In this document: piece after piece, positions 48,691 through 58,000 of the stretch
Position numbering within the stretch: the first letter of the stretch is position 1
Layout: each line of letters begins with the position of its first letter
Source: Devosia ginsengisoli
Lineage (GTDB): Bacteria > Pseudomonadota > Alphaproteobacteria > Rhizobiales > Devosiaceae
Length of the DNA: 64,000 nucleotides
Direction of reading: 5' to 3'
Assembly: GCF_024707105.1 (NCBI RefSeq)
Contig: NZ_JANQAJ010000013.1
Span: 310,001-374,000, forward strand
The notes under the pieces: generated by a model
The model's input: the letters and a program-made list of their open reading frames with translations, nothing else
The model's database searches: none
What the model was told of the DNA's origin: nothing
Made by a program: the position numbers and the translations under genes

Positions 48691-49782
48691 ATGCCTGCCC
48701 CAACTGAATGGCGGCCCGGGAGCTTTACGAAGAACTATAGCTGGGGGCCCGAGGGGGCTGGTCTTAAGCAGTTACACGAAGCTATCCGGGTTGGGTTCGA
48801 CGGGAAGACAGAACATGTAACCCGAAGTGAGTTTCGAAAAAGAATTGCACCGCTTGGCCGGCCAGACTACATCCCGATTAACTTTTTCCTTTTCAATATA
48901 ACCCGCGCCGGGATCGACTGGATCGTTGCCGACGAGCTCGTTTTCCAAGCCATCAACTTTAGACACTCCGATCGCTTCGACAGTTTAGCGCTCTTCGCCT
49001 TCAACCTTAGCCTTGTCGGTAGTTGGAAAGGCGCAAAGCCCTACCAAAGTAGGCCGGCCTTGTGGGCTCATCACTATATAGCTGACAGATTCGGTCCTGA
49101 CCTACAGTGGGAGCCGCGGCGCGCCACTGCGAACGATATACAGGGCTTTGTGTCAAAAAGCTCAAATTATACAGGCGAGGGTTCGCGAAAACTTTCTACC
49201 AATCTGGCGTATCTCTACACACAGGCCGGGCTGGGTGGCTTAAAGTCGAAGAAGGTCGAGCGTTGGTGGGTGGATGCACTTTTCTTAACGCTCGATCGAG
49301 TCTTGTTGACCCGGGAAATCCAAGGCCTTGTGTCACCAGAAGAGAACTACGAGAACTACTTGTTCGGATCTGGGTTTTTTCAAGTTTCTGGTAGTCGCAG
49401 CATTGAGAAAGACCTTGCAAGTAAACATCTGACGAGACTGTATAAGGCGTGCGGAGGATTACGCCGCTTTGACGACGAGGCGGTACGCGAAAGAACCGGC
49501 GTGCTTCTAGCCGAGGTCGCAAACTACATTGCAAATAACGACAATCCGATTGCCGCGGTCCATTCCACAAACCTGCGTATTGCAAAGTCGTTGCCAAAGG
49601 TCTGCTCGCTGTTGGCAAAATTTGCTGGGTTTGATGTATTTGATCTAGAAGATCTAGAAAACACGGACACATCGGAGTTAGCGCGGCAAAACATTCAGAG
49701 AGCGCTCTCAAGTCTGAGCGAACAAGGTATCAAACCCAACATTAGCTCAGAGGAATTAATGCGTATTTTGAGGGGCGAATGA
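48691..49782 (+). CDS. Unknown 363-residue protein of the accessory operon
   Basis: I do not recognise the family. The protein has no signal or membrane segment. The N-terminal two thirds (1-240) is rich in aromatic residues and mixed alpha/beta: FTKNYSWGPEGAGLKQLHEAI, DYIPINFFLFNITRAGIDWI, SLVGSWKGAKPYQSRPALWAHHYI and KVERWWVDALFLTLDRVLL. The C-terminal third (270-363) is helical, and its end is EDLENTDTSELARQNIQRALSSLSEQGIKP. Codons such as ATA, AGG, TTA and CTT are used far more than in neighbours, a sign of transfer. It starts directly after the MT-A70 stop and overlaps the PIN gene by four bases. It may be the partner, target adaptor or antitoxin of that PIN protein, or a specificity factor for the methylase; both are inference. 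Confidence 0.8.
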   Translation: MPAPTEWRPGSFTKNYSWGPEGAGLKQLHEAIRVGFDGKTEHVTRSEFRKRIAPLGRPDYIPINFFLFNITRAGIDWIVADELVFQAINFRHSDRFDSLALFAFNLSLVGSWKGAKPYQSRPALWAHHYIADRFGPDLQWEPRRATANDIQGFVSKSSNYTGEGSRKLSTNLAYLYTQAGLGGLKSKKVERWWVDALFLTLDRVLLTREIQGLVSPEENYENYLFGSGFFQVSGSRSIEKDLASKHLTRLYKACGGLRRFDDEAVRERTGVLLAEVANYIANNDNPIAAVHSTNLRIAKSLPKVCSLLAKFAGFDVFDLEDLENTDTSELARQNIQRALSSLSEQGIKPNISSEELMRILRGE

Positions 49783-50177
49783 CAACGTTTGTCGATACGA
49801 ATGTGCTGATAGATGCGCTTAATCCGGCCGCAAAGAACCATGAGTGGGCTAAGCAGCAGTTATTAGCGGCTGATCGGCCCTTAGTAGTTTGCGACGTTGT
49901 CTATAGTGAACTATCTGTCGGTATGGGCTCGATTGCAGACACGTCGGCAGCAATACAGTCGCTTTCAATCGAAAGAACCCGTTATTCTGACGCTGCGCTA
50001 TTCATGGCTGGAAAAGCATTTAAGCAATATCGGACACGTGGGGGAGCGAAGTCCAACGTTCTGTCGGACTTTTTGATCGGAGCCGCGGCAAATGATGATG
50101 GAAGCCCTTTGCTGACAGCTAACCCCAAGGATTTCCGGAGCTACTTTCCGCAGCTGACGTTGATCTGCCCTCCATAG
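49779..50177 (+). CDS. PIN-domain ribonuclease (VapC-like)
   Basis: A 132-residue single PIN domain. Acidic metal-binding residues are D6 (FVDTNVLID), E44 (YSELSVG), D97 (LSDFLIGAAA) and D118 (NPKDF), the standard VapC set. Such proteins cleave RNA, commonly tRNA or rRNA, as toxins. The usual small VapB antitoxin gene is absent; instead the ATG overlaps the stop of the 363-residue gene (ATGA), which puts that protein in the position of an antitoxin. It has the same AT-richer codon use as its operon partners. Confidence 0.88.
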   Translation: MTTFVDTNVLIDALNPAAKNHEWAKQQLLAADRPLVVCDVVYSELSVGMGSIADTSAAIQSLSIERTRYSDAALFMAGKAFKQYRTRGGAKSNVLSDFLIGAAANDDGSPLLTANPKDFRSYFPQLTLICPP

Positions 50178-50218
50178 GTTGATCGGAGGAACCCACAGGA
50201 TCCTCCGTATCCCATCCT

Positions 50219-51874
50219 TCACCGCGTCAGCGGCTTATACGTTGCCCGCTTCGGGTTCACCGCATCGGCGCCCAGCCGGCGGATCTTGTCCTGCTCATAG
50301 TCCGCGAAGTTGCCCTCGAACCACTCCACATGGCTGTCGCCCTCGAACGCCAGCATATGCGTGGCCAACCGGTCGAGGAACATGCGGTCGTGGCTGATGA
50401 TCACGGCGCAGCCGGCGAATTCCTCCAACGCCTCTTCGAGCGCGGCGAGGGTTTCGGTGTCGAGGTCGTTGGTTGGTTCGTCGAGCAGCAGGACATTGGC
50501 GCCTGATTTGAGCATCTTGGCCAGGTGCACGCGGTTGCGCTGCCCGCCCGAGAGATTGCCCACCTTCTGCTGCTGGTCACCGCCCTTGAAGTTGAAGCTG
50601 GACGTATAGGCACGCGAATTGACCTCGCGCCTGCCCAGCATCAGCACTTCGTCGCCTTCCGAGATTTCTTCCCAGACGGTCTTGTTGGCGTTGAGGCTGT
50701 CGCGGCTCTGGTCGACATAACCGAGATGGACATTCTCGGCCACGGTCACCGTGCCGGCGTCGGGCTTTTCCTGGCCGGTCAGCATCTTGAACAGGGTGGT
50801 CTTGCCGGCGCCGTTCGGCCCGATAATGCCGACAATGCCGCCCGGCGGCAGCTTGAAGCTGAGGTTGTCGATCAGCAGGCGATCACCGAACGACTTGGAG
50901 AGCCCTTCCACGTCGATGACATTGTGGCCCAGCCGCTCGCCCGGCGGAATGATGATCTGCGCGGTGTGCGACTGGGTGCGCGCCTCGTTGATCTTGACCA
51001 GTTCGTCATAGGCCTTGATACGCGCCTTGGACTTGGACTGGCGCGCCTGCGGCGATTGGCCCATCCATTCCTTTTCGCGTTCCAGCACCTTGGCGCGGGC
51101 GGCATCCTCGCTCTTTTCCTGCGCGAAGCGCTTGGCCTTGGCGCCGAGATAGGCGGAATAGTTGCCCTCATAGGCAACGCCGCGCCCGCGATCGAGCTCG
51201 AGAATCCAGCCGGTGACATTGTCGAGGAAGTAGCGGTCGTGGGTGATGATCAGCACCGCGCCTTCGAATTCGCGCAGATGCCGCTCCAGCCAGGCCGTGG
51301 TTTCGGCGTCGAGATGGTTGGTCGGCTCGTCCAGCAGCAGCAGGTCGGGCTTGCTGAGCAGCAGCGCACAAAGCGCCACGCGGCGGCGCTCGCCACCGGA
51401 CAGCGTGGTCACATCGGCATCGCCGGGCGGGCAGCCCAGGGCCTCCATGGCCACTTCGACCTGGCTTTCGAGATCCCACAGATTCTCGGCGTCGATCTGG
51501 TCCTGGAGCCGCGTCGCCTCGTCGGCCGTCTCGTCGGAATAGTCCATCATCAGCTCGTTATAACGATCGACGATGGCCTTCTTTTCCTTGACGCCGGTCA
51601 TGACGTTGCCGAGCACGTTCAGCGCCGGATCGAGCTCCGGCTCCTGCGCCAGATAGCCCACCTTGGCGCCCTTGTCGGCCCAGGCTTCGCCCTGGAATTC
51701 GGTGTCGATGCCGGCCATGATCTTGAGCAAAGTCGACTTGCCGGAGCCATTGGGCCCCAGCACGCCGATCTTGGCGTCGGGGTAGAAACTGAGATGGATA
51801 TTGTCCAACACCTTCTTGCCCCCGGCATAGGCTTTGGACATTCCGTGCATGTGGTAGATGAACTGGCGAGCCAT
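50219..51874 (-). CDS. ettA: Energy-dependent translational throttle protein EttA (ABC-F)
   Basis: ABC-F ATPase that binds the ribosomal E site and gates elongation. It has 551 residues with two nucleotide-binding domains. The first Walker A is GPNGSGKS at 40-47, with signature LSGGERRR and DEPTNHLDA. The arm insertion is about 90-130, and the P-site linker is Arg/Lys-rich around 250-310 (EKEWMGQSPQARQSKSKARI). The second domain has GPNGAGKT, LSGGQRNR and DEPTNDLDT. No membrane segments are present. It is a single gene convergent with the accessory operon. Confidence 0.96.
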   Translation of the reverse strand: MARQFIYHMHGMSKAYAGGKKVLDNIHLSFYPDAKIGVLGPNGSGKSTLLKIMAGIDTEFQGEAWADKGAKVGYLAQEPELDPALNVLGNVMTGVKEKKAIVDRYNELMMDYSDETADEATRLQDQIDAENLWDLESQVEVAMEALGCPPGDADVTTLSGGERRRVALCALLLSKPDLLLLDEPTNHLDAETTAWLERHLREFEGAVLIITHDRYFLDNVTGWILELDRGRGVAYEGNYSAYLGAKAKRFAQEKSEDAARAKVLEREKEWMGQSPQARQSKSKARIKAYDELVKINEARTQSHTAQIIIPPGERLGHNVIDVEGLSKSFGDRLLIDNLSFKLPPGGIVGIIGPNGAGKTTLFKMLTGQEKPDAGTVTVAENVHLGYVDQSRDSLNANKTVWEEISEGDEVLMLGRREVNSRAYTSSFNFKGGDQQQKVGNLSGGQRNRVHLAKMLKSGANVLLLDEPTNDLDTETLAALEEALEEFAGCAVIISHDRMFLDRLATHMLAFEGDSHVEWFEGNFADYEQDKIRRLGADAVNPKRATYKPLTR

Positions 51875-52017
51875 AGGCTTGCGAACCTCTTCAGGACTTC
51901 GGGGAGAATTGGCCGTCTATGTAGGGTAACCGGGGCTATCAGGCAACTCTCCGAAGAGACCGGGCGCGGGGTCAGTGGCTTGTCCGGAATCGCCTTCGCG
52001 GTGGCTGACGATCCGAC

Positions 52018-53649
52018 CTAGCCGAAACTCTGGGCCGGCGGCTCGAGCTCTTCCACCGCATCGGTGGCGACCAGCCGGTCGCGCCCCTGCGCCTTGGCCC
52101 GATAGAGCCGGCGGTCGGCAATGGCCATGAGTTCGGCCTGTTCCATGCCGCGCCCGGCAACCGCCAGGCCGATACTGGCCGTGACGCGTAGCCCCGGCCC
52201 GAGATCGGACCAGTCCGCCCGCGAAAATGCCTCACGCACCGCTTCGGCCACGGCCGCCGCCGGCTCGATATCGAGATCGGCAAACAGCAGCGCGAATTCC
52301 TCGCCACCCAGCCGGAAGGCCTGCATGCCCCAGCCCAGCCCGTTCAGCAGCTCGGCCGCGCGCCGCAGCACGGCATCCCCCACCAGGTGGGAATAGCTGT
52401 CATTGACCGCCTTGAAGTGGTCGAGATCGAGAATGCCGAGGCAGAAGCGGCTGCCGCGCAGTTCCTCGATCGCCGCATCGAACCGCCGCCGGTTCGGCAG
52501 CCCGGTCAGCGCATCCTGCCCTGCCTGTTCCTCGAAGACAGCCGCGCGCGCCTGCAGCTTGCGCGTTTGCAACTGCATTTCCACCAGTTGCGCCCGCCGC
52601 CGCGTCACATCGCCCATCTGCCGCTGATAGGCGGTGTGGAACTGCTTGTAGAGACCAAGCGCCTGCTCGAAATTGCCCAGCGCCTCATGCACTTCGGCAA
52701 GCCGCCTGATCGTATTGGCCTTGTGGTCGGCATTGGCATTGTCAGCCGCCAGCGCCACCGCCTCCTCGCTCAGCGCCAGTGCCTCGGCCAACTGGCCGCT
52801 ATGGGTCAGCAATTCGGCGCTGGTATAGATGTAATGGATGCGCTCGCGCAGCCCCACCGTGCCGGCCACCGCCTCCCAGCGCGCCAGATAGGTCCGGGCA
52901 AGGGCAATATTGCCCGTCAGCACATGATATTCGGCCCCGTTGCACAGCGCCGTGCGCAGCGACCAGCTATCCCCGCACCCTTCTGCGACCGCAATGGCCC
53001 GGTCATTGGTGACGATGGCGAGTTCGCGCAGGCGGCGCCCCTCCGCCATGTCGCCGCGGCTTTCCGCCGCCTCGGCCATCGAGACCTGCGAATAGGCCAG
53101 GTTGGTGCGGTAAAGCGCTTCTTCCGAGCGGGCATCGAGCCCCGTCACCAGCTCCAGGCACCGGTCGAGCAACGGCCCGGCCAGGTGGTCCTGCCGGCAA
53201 TACATCAGCGCAATGGCCTTGGTATTCATGGCAAAGGCCAGCATGCCCCGATCGGGTTGCATCTCGGCCAGGCGCATTGCCGTCTCCGCCTCGGCAAAGC
53301 CCTCGTCGACCAGCCCCATTTCCACCAATAGCCAGCTATAGATGGCCGAGGCATTGGCATGGCCATGGGTGCGGCCATGCTGGCTCCACAGCTCCTTGGC
53401 CGCCACGGCGCAGTCAATGCCCTCGTCGGCGAGCCCCAGTTGCAGACAGAACCAGGCGATCTGCGTCAGGCATTCGGCCATGCCCAGCCCGTCTTCTGCC
53501 GCCTCCGCCAGGCCATAGAGCCGACGCGACTCCGCCAGCGCCTCATCCGAACGCCCGGTGCGCCCCATGCGCCAGCACGCGGCAAGTTGTTTGGCAAAAG
53601 GCATCGACGACTGATCGGACACGTCGGGGAGCACACTCGATAAGGACAC
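52018..53649 (-). CDS. Diguanylate cyclase with TPR-like sensor region
   Basis: A 543-residue cytoplasmic protein. The N-terminal 330 residues are TPR-like helical repeats (EALAESRRLYGLAEAAEDGLG, FEQALGLYKQFHTAYQRQ). A coiled-coil linker (RRRAQLVEMQLQTRKLQARAAVFEEQ) leads to the GGDEF domain, from ALTGLPNRRRFD to the end. The active-site motif is G448-G-E-E-F452, an allowed active variant. No RxxD inhibitory site is seen just before it, so feedback inhibition by c-di-GMP may be missing. It probably makes c-di-GMP in response to a protein partner bound by the TPR part. Confidence 0.92.
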   Translation of the reverse strand: MSLSSVLPDVSDQSSMPFAKQLAACWRMGRTGRSDEALAESRRLYGLAEAAEDGLGMAECLTQIAWFCLQLGLADEGIDCAVAAKELWSQHGRTHGHANASAIYSWLLVEMGLVDEGFAEAETAMRLAEMQPDRGMLAFAMNTKAIALMYCRQDHLAGPLLDRCLELVTGLDARSEEALYRTNLAYSQVSMAEAAESRGDMAEGRRLRELAIVTNDRAIAVAEGCGDSWSLRTALCNGAEYHVLTGNIALARTYLARWEAVAGTVGLRERIHYIYTSAELLTHSGQLAEALALSEEAVALAADNANADHKANTIRRLAEVHEALGNFEQALGLYKQFHTAYQRQMGDVTRRRAQLVEMQLQTRKLQARAAVFEEQAGQDALTGLPNRRRFDAAIEELRGSRFCLGILDLDHFKAVNDSYSHLVGDAVLRRAAELLNGLGWGMQAFRLGGEEFALLFADLDIEPAAAVAEAVREAFSRADWSDLGPGLRVTASIGLAVAGRGMEQAELMAIADRRLYRAKAQGRDRLVATDAVEELEPPAQSFG

Positions 53650-53714
53650 CTTATTGGAGCGCGATCCCGTAAAGATTCAGCAAAACCGCTCTATTGCAAT
53701 TGCCCGATCGCGCA

Positions 53715-54842
53715 TCAGCCCTCCGGCGCCACCCGGATCAGCCTTCCATTGTCTTCGTCGGTCAGCAGGTAGATCGCGCCATCTGGCCCCACCCGCACGT
53801 CGCGGATGCGACCCAGTTGGCCGGCGAACAGCCGCTCCTCGCCGACAATGGCGTCGCCCTCGACATCGAGCCGCACCAGCAATTGCCCGCTGAGCCCGCC
53901 CGCCAGCAGGTCGCCCTGCCATTCCGGCAACAGGTCACCCTCATAGAAATCGAGCCCCGAAGGCGAGATAGAGGGGTCCCAGTAATGCAGCGGCTGCTCC
54001 AGCCCCTCCTTTGCCGTGCCCTCGCCGATCGGCACCCCGGAATAATCGACGCCATAGGTAATGACCGGCCAGCCGTAATTGGCGCCGGGCTGCGGCATGT
54101 TCACCTCGTCCCCGCCGCGGGCACCATGCTCCACCGTGAACAGAACCCCGTCATCGCGCAGGGTCGCGCCCTGCGGATTGCGGTGGCCCTTGCTCCACAA
54201 TTCCGGTGCCCAGCCCTCGGGTTTCGGATTGTCATCCGGCACCGAACCGTCAGGCGCAATGCGCACGATGGCCCCGGCCAGGTCCATCATGTCCTGCGCC
54301 CGGTTCTGGTCGCCCCGCTCGCCTAGTGTCACGAACAGGTTGCCGTCCTGCCCGATCACCACCCGCGAACCGAAATGCCGATTGGTGGTGGTGAAATTGT
54401 TCATGCGGAAAATGACCTGGCTGTCCTCCAGCCGCCCACTGTCGCCTTCCAGCACCAGCCGCGCCGACAGCAAAGCCGTCCCCTGCCCGCGCTGCAATCC
54501 GGCATCCTGCGCGCGCTCGGAGAAGGTGAGATAAATCTGCCCGCTCGTCTCGAAATCGGGCGCCAGCGCCAGGTCGAGCAAGCCGCCCTGCCCCTGGTTA
54601 TAGACTTGGGGCAGGCCGGCAACGGGCGCGCCGACCACGCCCTCATCGATCACCCGCAACTGTCCGCTGCGTTCAGTCACCAGCATGCGCCCGTCGGGCA
54701 GGAAACCGAGTGCCCAGGGATGGTCCAATCCCTCGGCGACAACGGTGGCAGTGAGGTTGCCAGCGCTCGACTGGACGGTCTGGGCCGCTACGGTTGGGAC
54801 AAGCGCCAGGAGCGCGGCGGAGGTTATGGCAAAGCGAAACAT
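53715..54842 (-). CDS. PQQ-dependent sugar dehydrogenase (soluble aldose type)
   Basis: A 375-residue periplasmic six-bladed beta-propeller of the soluble glucose/aldose sugar dehydrogenase (Asd/YliI-like) family. The signal peptide is MFRFAITSAALLALVPTVAA from the ATG at 54842. Family strings are GLDHPWALGFLPDGRMLVTER, HFGSRVVIGQDGNLFVTLGERGD, GHRNPQGAT, EHGARGGDEVNMPQPGANYGWP and the metal/PQQ-binding DPSISPSGLDFY. The His of the catalytic HFGSR and of EHGARGGDE are in place. Its physiological sugar is unknown. No PQQ synthesis genes occur in the window. Confidence 0.92.
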   Translation of the reverse strand: MFRFAITSAALLALVPTVAAQTVQSSAGNLTATVVAEGLDHPWALGFLPDGRMLVTERSGQLRVIDEGVVGAPVAGLPQVYNQGQGGLLDLALAPDFETSGQIYLTFSERAQDAGLQRGQGTALLSARLVLEGDSGRLEDSQVIFRMNNFTTTNRHFGSRVVIGQDGNLFVTLGERGDQNRAQDMMDLAGAIVRIAPDGSVPDDNPKPEGWAPELWSKGHRNPQGATLRDDGVLFTVEHGARGGDEVNMPQPGANYGWPVITYGVDYSGVPIGEGTAKEGLEQPLHYWDPSISPSGLDFYEGDLLPEWQGDLLAGGLSGQLLVRLDVEGDAIVGEERLFAGQLGRIRDVRVGPDGAIYLLTDEDNGRLIRVAPEG

Positions 54843-55018
54843 CTGAGGCCTTTCGACGCGACTAGGCGTAAAAACTTGAACCGGCATGTGAACATGACCA
54901 TCTTCATATCGACACCCGCTTGACCGAAACGCGGCAGGCGGGCAATTTGAGCCCATCTCCCCTCAAAACTAATCGTGAAGCGCACGCCGAACGGGATTTT
55001 GGCTGGGGAGAAGGCTAT

Positions 55019-55075
55019 GAGAGCATCGCGCGGAGAAGCGGGAAACCGCTTGTCCGCAAAATGCTATGACATCAA
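55019..55075. repeat. Dispersed repeat, family R5 related
   Basis: GAGAGCATCGCGCGGAGAAGCGGGAAACCGCTTGTCCGCAAAATGC resembles the start of the element at 15603. It lies in the greA leader; the stretch GCGGGAAACCGC forms a small hairpin. Confidence 0.5.
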
Positions 55076-55121
55076 AGACTTGGAGCCGCATCGCGGCTCT
55101 ATCGTGCCGAGGAGGCTACGA

Positions 55122-55595
55122 ATGGACAAGATTCCGATGACGGTGGGTGGCCACAAGGCTCTCACCGCCGAGTTTGAGCATCGCACTGCCAATGAGCGCC
55201 GTCGCATCATCGACGCGATCGCCGAAGCGCGAGCCCATGGGGACCTGTCCGAAAACGCCGAATATTCGGCGGCCAAGGAACAGCAGAGCCTCAACGAGGG
55301 CCGCATCAAGGAACTCGAGACCATCCTGGCGCTGGCCGACATCATCGATGTCAGCAAGCTCAGCGGCAGCTCGGTCAAGTTCGGCGCCACCGTCACCTAT
55401 CTCGACGAGGACACCGAGGAAGAAAAGACCTATCAGGTCGTCGGCGATCCCGAGGCCGATGCCTCGGCCGGCCGTATCTCGATTTCCTCGCCCATCGCCC
55501 GCGCCATGATCGGCAAATCCGAGGGCGATTCGTTCGAGGTTGCCGCACCCGGTGGTGCCCGCAGCTACGAAATCATCAAGATCAAGTATGTCTAG
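55122..55595 (+). CDS. greA: Transcription elongation factor GreA
   Basis: Rescues backtracked RNA polymerase by stimulating transcript cleavage. It has 157 residues from the ATG at 55122 with GGAGG upstream; the frame is open earlier but not conserved. The N-terminal coiled coil covers 1-77, with the tip acidic pair in [16 protein letters not shown]. The C-terminal FKBP-like domain has [29 protein letters not shown] and [18 protein letters not shown]. It is followed by a repeat and then trxB on the same strand. Confidence 0.97.
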   Translation: MDKIPMTVGGHKALTAEFEHRTANERRRIIDAIAEARAHGDLSENAEYSAAKEQQSLNEGRIKELETILALADIIDVSKLSGSSVKFGATVTYLDEDTEEEKTYQVVGDPEADASAGRISISSPIARAMIGKSEGDSFEVAAPGGARSYEIIKIKYV

Positions 55596-55599
55596 CGTT

Positions 55600-55690
55600 C
55601 GTCCGAAAAGTGCGGCGCGCTTTTCGGATGATTCGAACGCAAAAGAGCTGGAACGCGGCGGACAAGCTCCGCGCCTGGCGTTCCCCGCCC
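55600..55690. repeat. Palindromic repeat after greA
   Basis: GTTCGTCCGAAAAGTGCG and CGCGCTTTTCGGATGATTCGAAC form an imperfect stem. CGCAAAAGAGCTGGAACGCG follows, a pattern related to the second half of the R5 element. It could end the greA transcript. Confidence 0.55.
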
Positions 55691-55860
55691 AAACTTTGGG
55701 CATTTGCTCATAAATCTTGAGCAGATGCCCATAAAGGGTGTGACATTTCCGTCTGTTCCACAGGCACGTAGCGGCCGGAGGAATGGTTTGCCTTGAAAGA
55801 GTACTCCTTCGGCCCTTAACTAGGGCCGAGGGATATTCGCATTTGTCGGAGAGCGTCGCG

Positions 55861-56811
55861 ATGCACGCGAAAGTCATCATCATCGGTTCCGGCCCGGCCG
55901 GTTACACCGCTGCCATCTATGCGGCGCGCGCCATGCTGGAACCCGTGATGATTCAGGGTCTGCAGCCCGGTGGGCAACTGACCATCACCACCGATGTCGA
56001 GAATTATCCCGGCTTTGCCGACGTGATCCAGGGCCCCTGGCTCATGGACCAGATGAAAGCGCAGGCCGAGCATGTCGGCACGCGCATCGTCAACGACATC
56101 ATCGTCAGCGTCGATTTCGACAAGCGCCCCTTCACGCTGACCAGCGATAGCGGCACCGTCTATACCGCCGACAGCGTCATCATCGCCACCGGCGCCCAGG
56201 CCAGGTGGCTGGGCCTGCCCAGCGAGCAGAAATTCCAGGGTTTCGGCGTTTCCGCCTGCGCCACCTGCGATGGCTTCTTCTATCGCAACAAGGAAGTGCT
56301 GGTGGTCGGCGGCGGCAATACCGCGGTCGAGGAAGCCCTGTTCCTCACCAATTTCGCCTCCAAGGTCATCCTGGTGCATCGCCGCAACGAATTCCGCGCC
56401 GAGCGCATCCTGCAGGAGCGCCTGTTCCGCAATCCCAAGATCGAAGTGCGCTGGAATACCGAAGTGGTCGAAGTCGGCGGCGCGCCCATGCCGCCCTCGG
56501 TCAATACGGTGACGCTGCGCGACATTGCCAGCAACCGCACCTATGAACAGCCGATCGACGGCGTCTTCATCGCCATCGGCCACGCGCCCTCCACCTCGAT
56601 CTTCGCCGGCAAGCTCGACATGAAGCCCGGCGGCTATCTGCAGGTGAAGCCGGGCACCACCGAAACCAACGTGCCCGGCGTCTTTGCGGCGGGCGATGTG
56701 ACCGACGACGTTTACCGCCAGGCAATCACGGCCGCAGGCATGGGTTGCATGGCGGCCCTCGAAGCGGAACGCTACCTCGCCGAACACGAACTCGCCGAAG
56801 CGGCGGAGTAG
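55861..56811 (+). CDS. trxB: Thioredoxin reductase
   Basis: NADPH-dependent flavoenzyme that reduces thioredoxin. It has 316 residues from the ATG at 55861 (GGAG upstream; the earlier in-frame codons are not conserved). The FAD loop is GSGPAG at 9-14, the redox motif CATC at 133-136, the NADPH loop VGGGNTAVEEA near 151 with HRRNEFRAE binding phosphate, and the C-terminal FAD site is AAGDVTD. The lysR gene follows 34 bases later, as in rhizobia. Confidence 0.97.
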   Translation: MHAKVIIIGSGPAGYTAAIYAARAMLEPVMIQGLQPGGQLTITTDVENYPGFADVIQGPWLMDQMKAQAEHVGTRIVNDIIVSVDFDKRPFTLTSDSGTVYTADSVIIATGAQARWLGLPSEQKFQGFGVSACATCDGFFYRNKEVLVVGGGNTAVEEALFLTNFASKVILVHRRNEFRAERILQERLFRNPKIEVRWNTEVVEVGGAPMPPSVNTVTLRDIASNRTYEQPIDGVFIAIGHAPSTSIFAGKLDMKPGGYLQVKPGTTETNVPGVFAAGDVTDDVYRQAITAAGMGCMAALEAERYLAEHELAEAAE

Positions 56812-56845
56812 AAAACAGACACCCAACCAAAGGCGTCACCTAGAA

Positions 56846-57739
56846 ATGCTCGACTGGGACAAACTTCGGATTTTCCACACCGCCGCCGAGTCGGGCAGTT
56901 TCACCCATGCCGCCGAGAAGCTCGGCATGAGCCAGTCGGCCGTGAGCCGGCAGATTTCCGCCCTCGAAGACGATCTGGGCCTCAAGCTCTTCATCCGTCA
57001 TGCCCGCGGCCTGGTGCTGACCGAAGTGGGCGAACAACTGTTCCGCACCGCCCACCGCATGCATTGGGAACTCCAGCAGGTGGAAACCCAGATGTCCGAG
57101 AGCCAGGACGTCCCCACCGGCCCGCTGATCGTCACCACCACGGTCGGCATCGGCTCGACCTGGCTCTCTTCGCGGCTCGATGAATTTTTGAAGCTCTATC
57201 CGCTGATCCAGCTCGAAATCCGCCTCAACGACGCCGAGCTGGACCTGGCCATGCGCGAGGCCGACGTGGCCATCCGCCTGCACCGGCCCAACCAGTCCGA
57301 GATGATCCAGCGCAAGCTGTTCACCGTCCACAACCACTTCTATGCGTCCAACGCCTATATCGACGAATTCGGCATGCCCGCCAGCGCCGACCAGCTCGAT
57401 GACCACCGCATCATCAGCTTCGGCGAGCCGGTGCCGTCCTATCTCGGCGACATCAACTATCTCGAACGCATGGGCCGCAGCGATTCCAGCCCGCGCCGCG
57501 CCGCGCTCAAGGTCAATGCCATCTACGGCATGATGCAGGCCTGCCGCGCCGGCATCGGCATCGCCATGCTGCCCGACTATGTCACCGAAAAGGAAGACGG
57601 CCTGGTCCAGGTGCTGCCCGAGATCGAACTGCCGGCCTATGAGGGCTATTTCGTCTATCCGCCCGCCCTCAAGAACTCCAAGCGCGTCGGCGTCTTCCGC
57701 GATTTCCTGGTGGCAAAAGCCAGGGAATGGAGCTTCTGA
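56846..57739 (+). CDS. LysR-type regulator, LsrB/VtlR-like
   Basis: A 297-residue regulator. The helix-turn-helix covers 5-60 (LRIFHTAAESGSFTHAAEKLGMSQSAVSRQISALEDDLG). The effector domain runs from about 92 (GPLIVTTTVGIGSTWLSS) to 290, with a single cysteine C233 in QACRAGIG. The position directly after trxB is conserved for LsrB of Sinorhizobium and VtlR of Brucella and Agrobacterium, which control lipopolysaccharide, redox defence and the AbcR small RNAs. By sequence style and position I place it in that group; orthology needs an alignment. In those genera redox sensing is by cysteines, of which only one is seen here. Confidence 0.88.
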   Translation: MLDWDKLRIFHTAAESGSFTHAAEKLGMSQSAVSRQISALEDDLGLKLFIRHARGLVLTEVGEQLFRTAHRMHWELQQVETQMSESQDVPTGPLIVTTTVGIGSTWLSSRLDEFLKLYPLIQLEIRLNDAELDLAMREADVAIRLHRPNQSEMIQRKLFTVHNHFYASNAYIDEFGMPASADQLDDHRIISFGEPVPSYLGDINYLERMGRSDSSPRRAALKVNAIYGMMQACRAGIGIAMLPDYVTEKEDGLVQVLPEIELPAYEGYFVYPPALKNSKRVGVFRDFLVAKAREWSF

Positions 57740-57825
57740 TCGTCCCGCAGGCAAATCGCTCCGGTGGAGCAATTTGAGGTCAGAGAGCTGCGCTCGAATG
57801 GCGGTCGGAATATTCCCGCATCCAC

Positions 57826-57982
57826 CGGCTCCACCCTCCTCCTTGTGGGGAGGGAAGCGAGATAGGACTTAGCGTCAGCTAAGTCCGTATATCGAGCAGG
57901 GTGGGGGTTTGCCTCCGCAAAAGCAGCGCGTATGACTCACCCCCACCCTTGATCCCTCCCCACAAGGGGGAGGGAGACGACT
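57826..57982. repeat. Cluster of R1-type palindromic repeats
   Basis: A first element, CACCCTCCTCCTTGTGGGGAGGG, is joined to a GGACTTAGC...GCTAAGTCC hairpin (57844-57887 matches 62011-62054 with one mismatch) and closed by CAGGGTGGGGG. A second core, ACCCCCACCCTTGATCCCTCCCC...GGGGGAGGGAG, follows. Nothing else is visible in the gap between the LysR gene and the HAD gene. Confidence 0.8.
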
Positions 57983-58000
57983 GGGAATTCGGTAGTCCCT

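Noticed and set aside
47475..50218. A prophage or integrative element
   Set aside because: Only three cargo genes are seen, with no integrase, no tRNA and no flanking direct repeats, so I call it an AT-richer accessory operon only.
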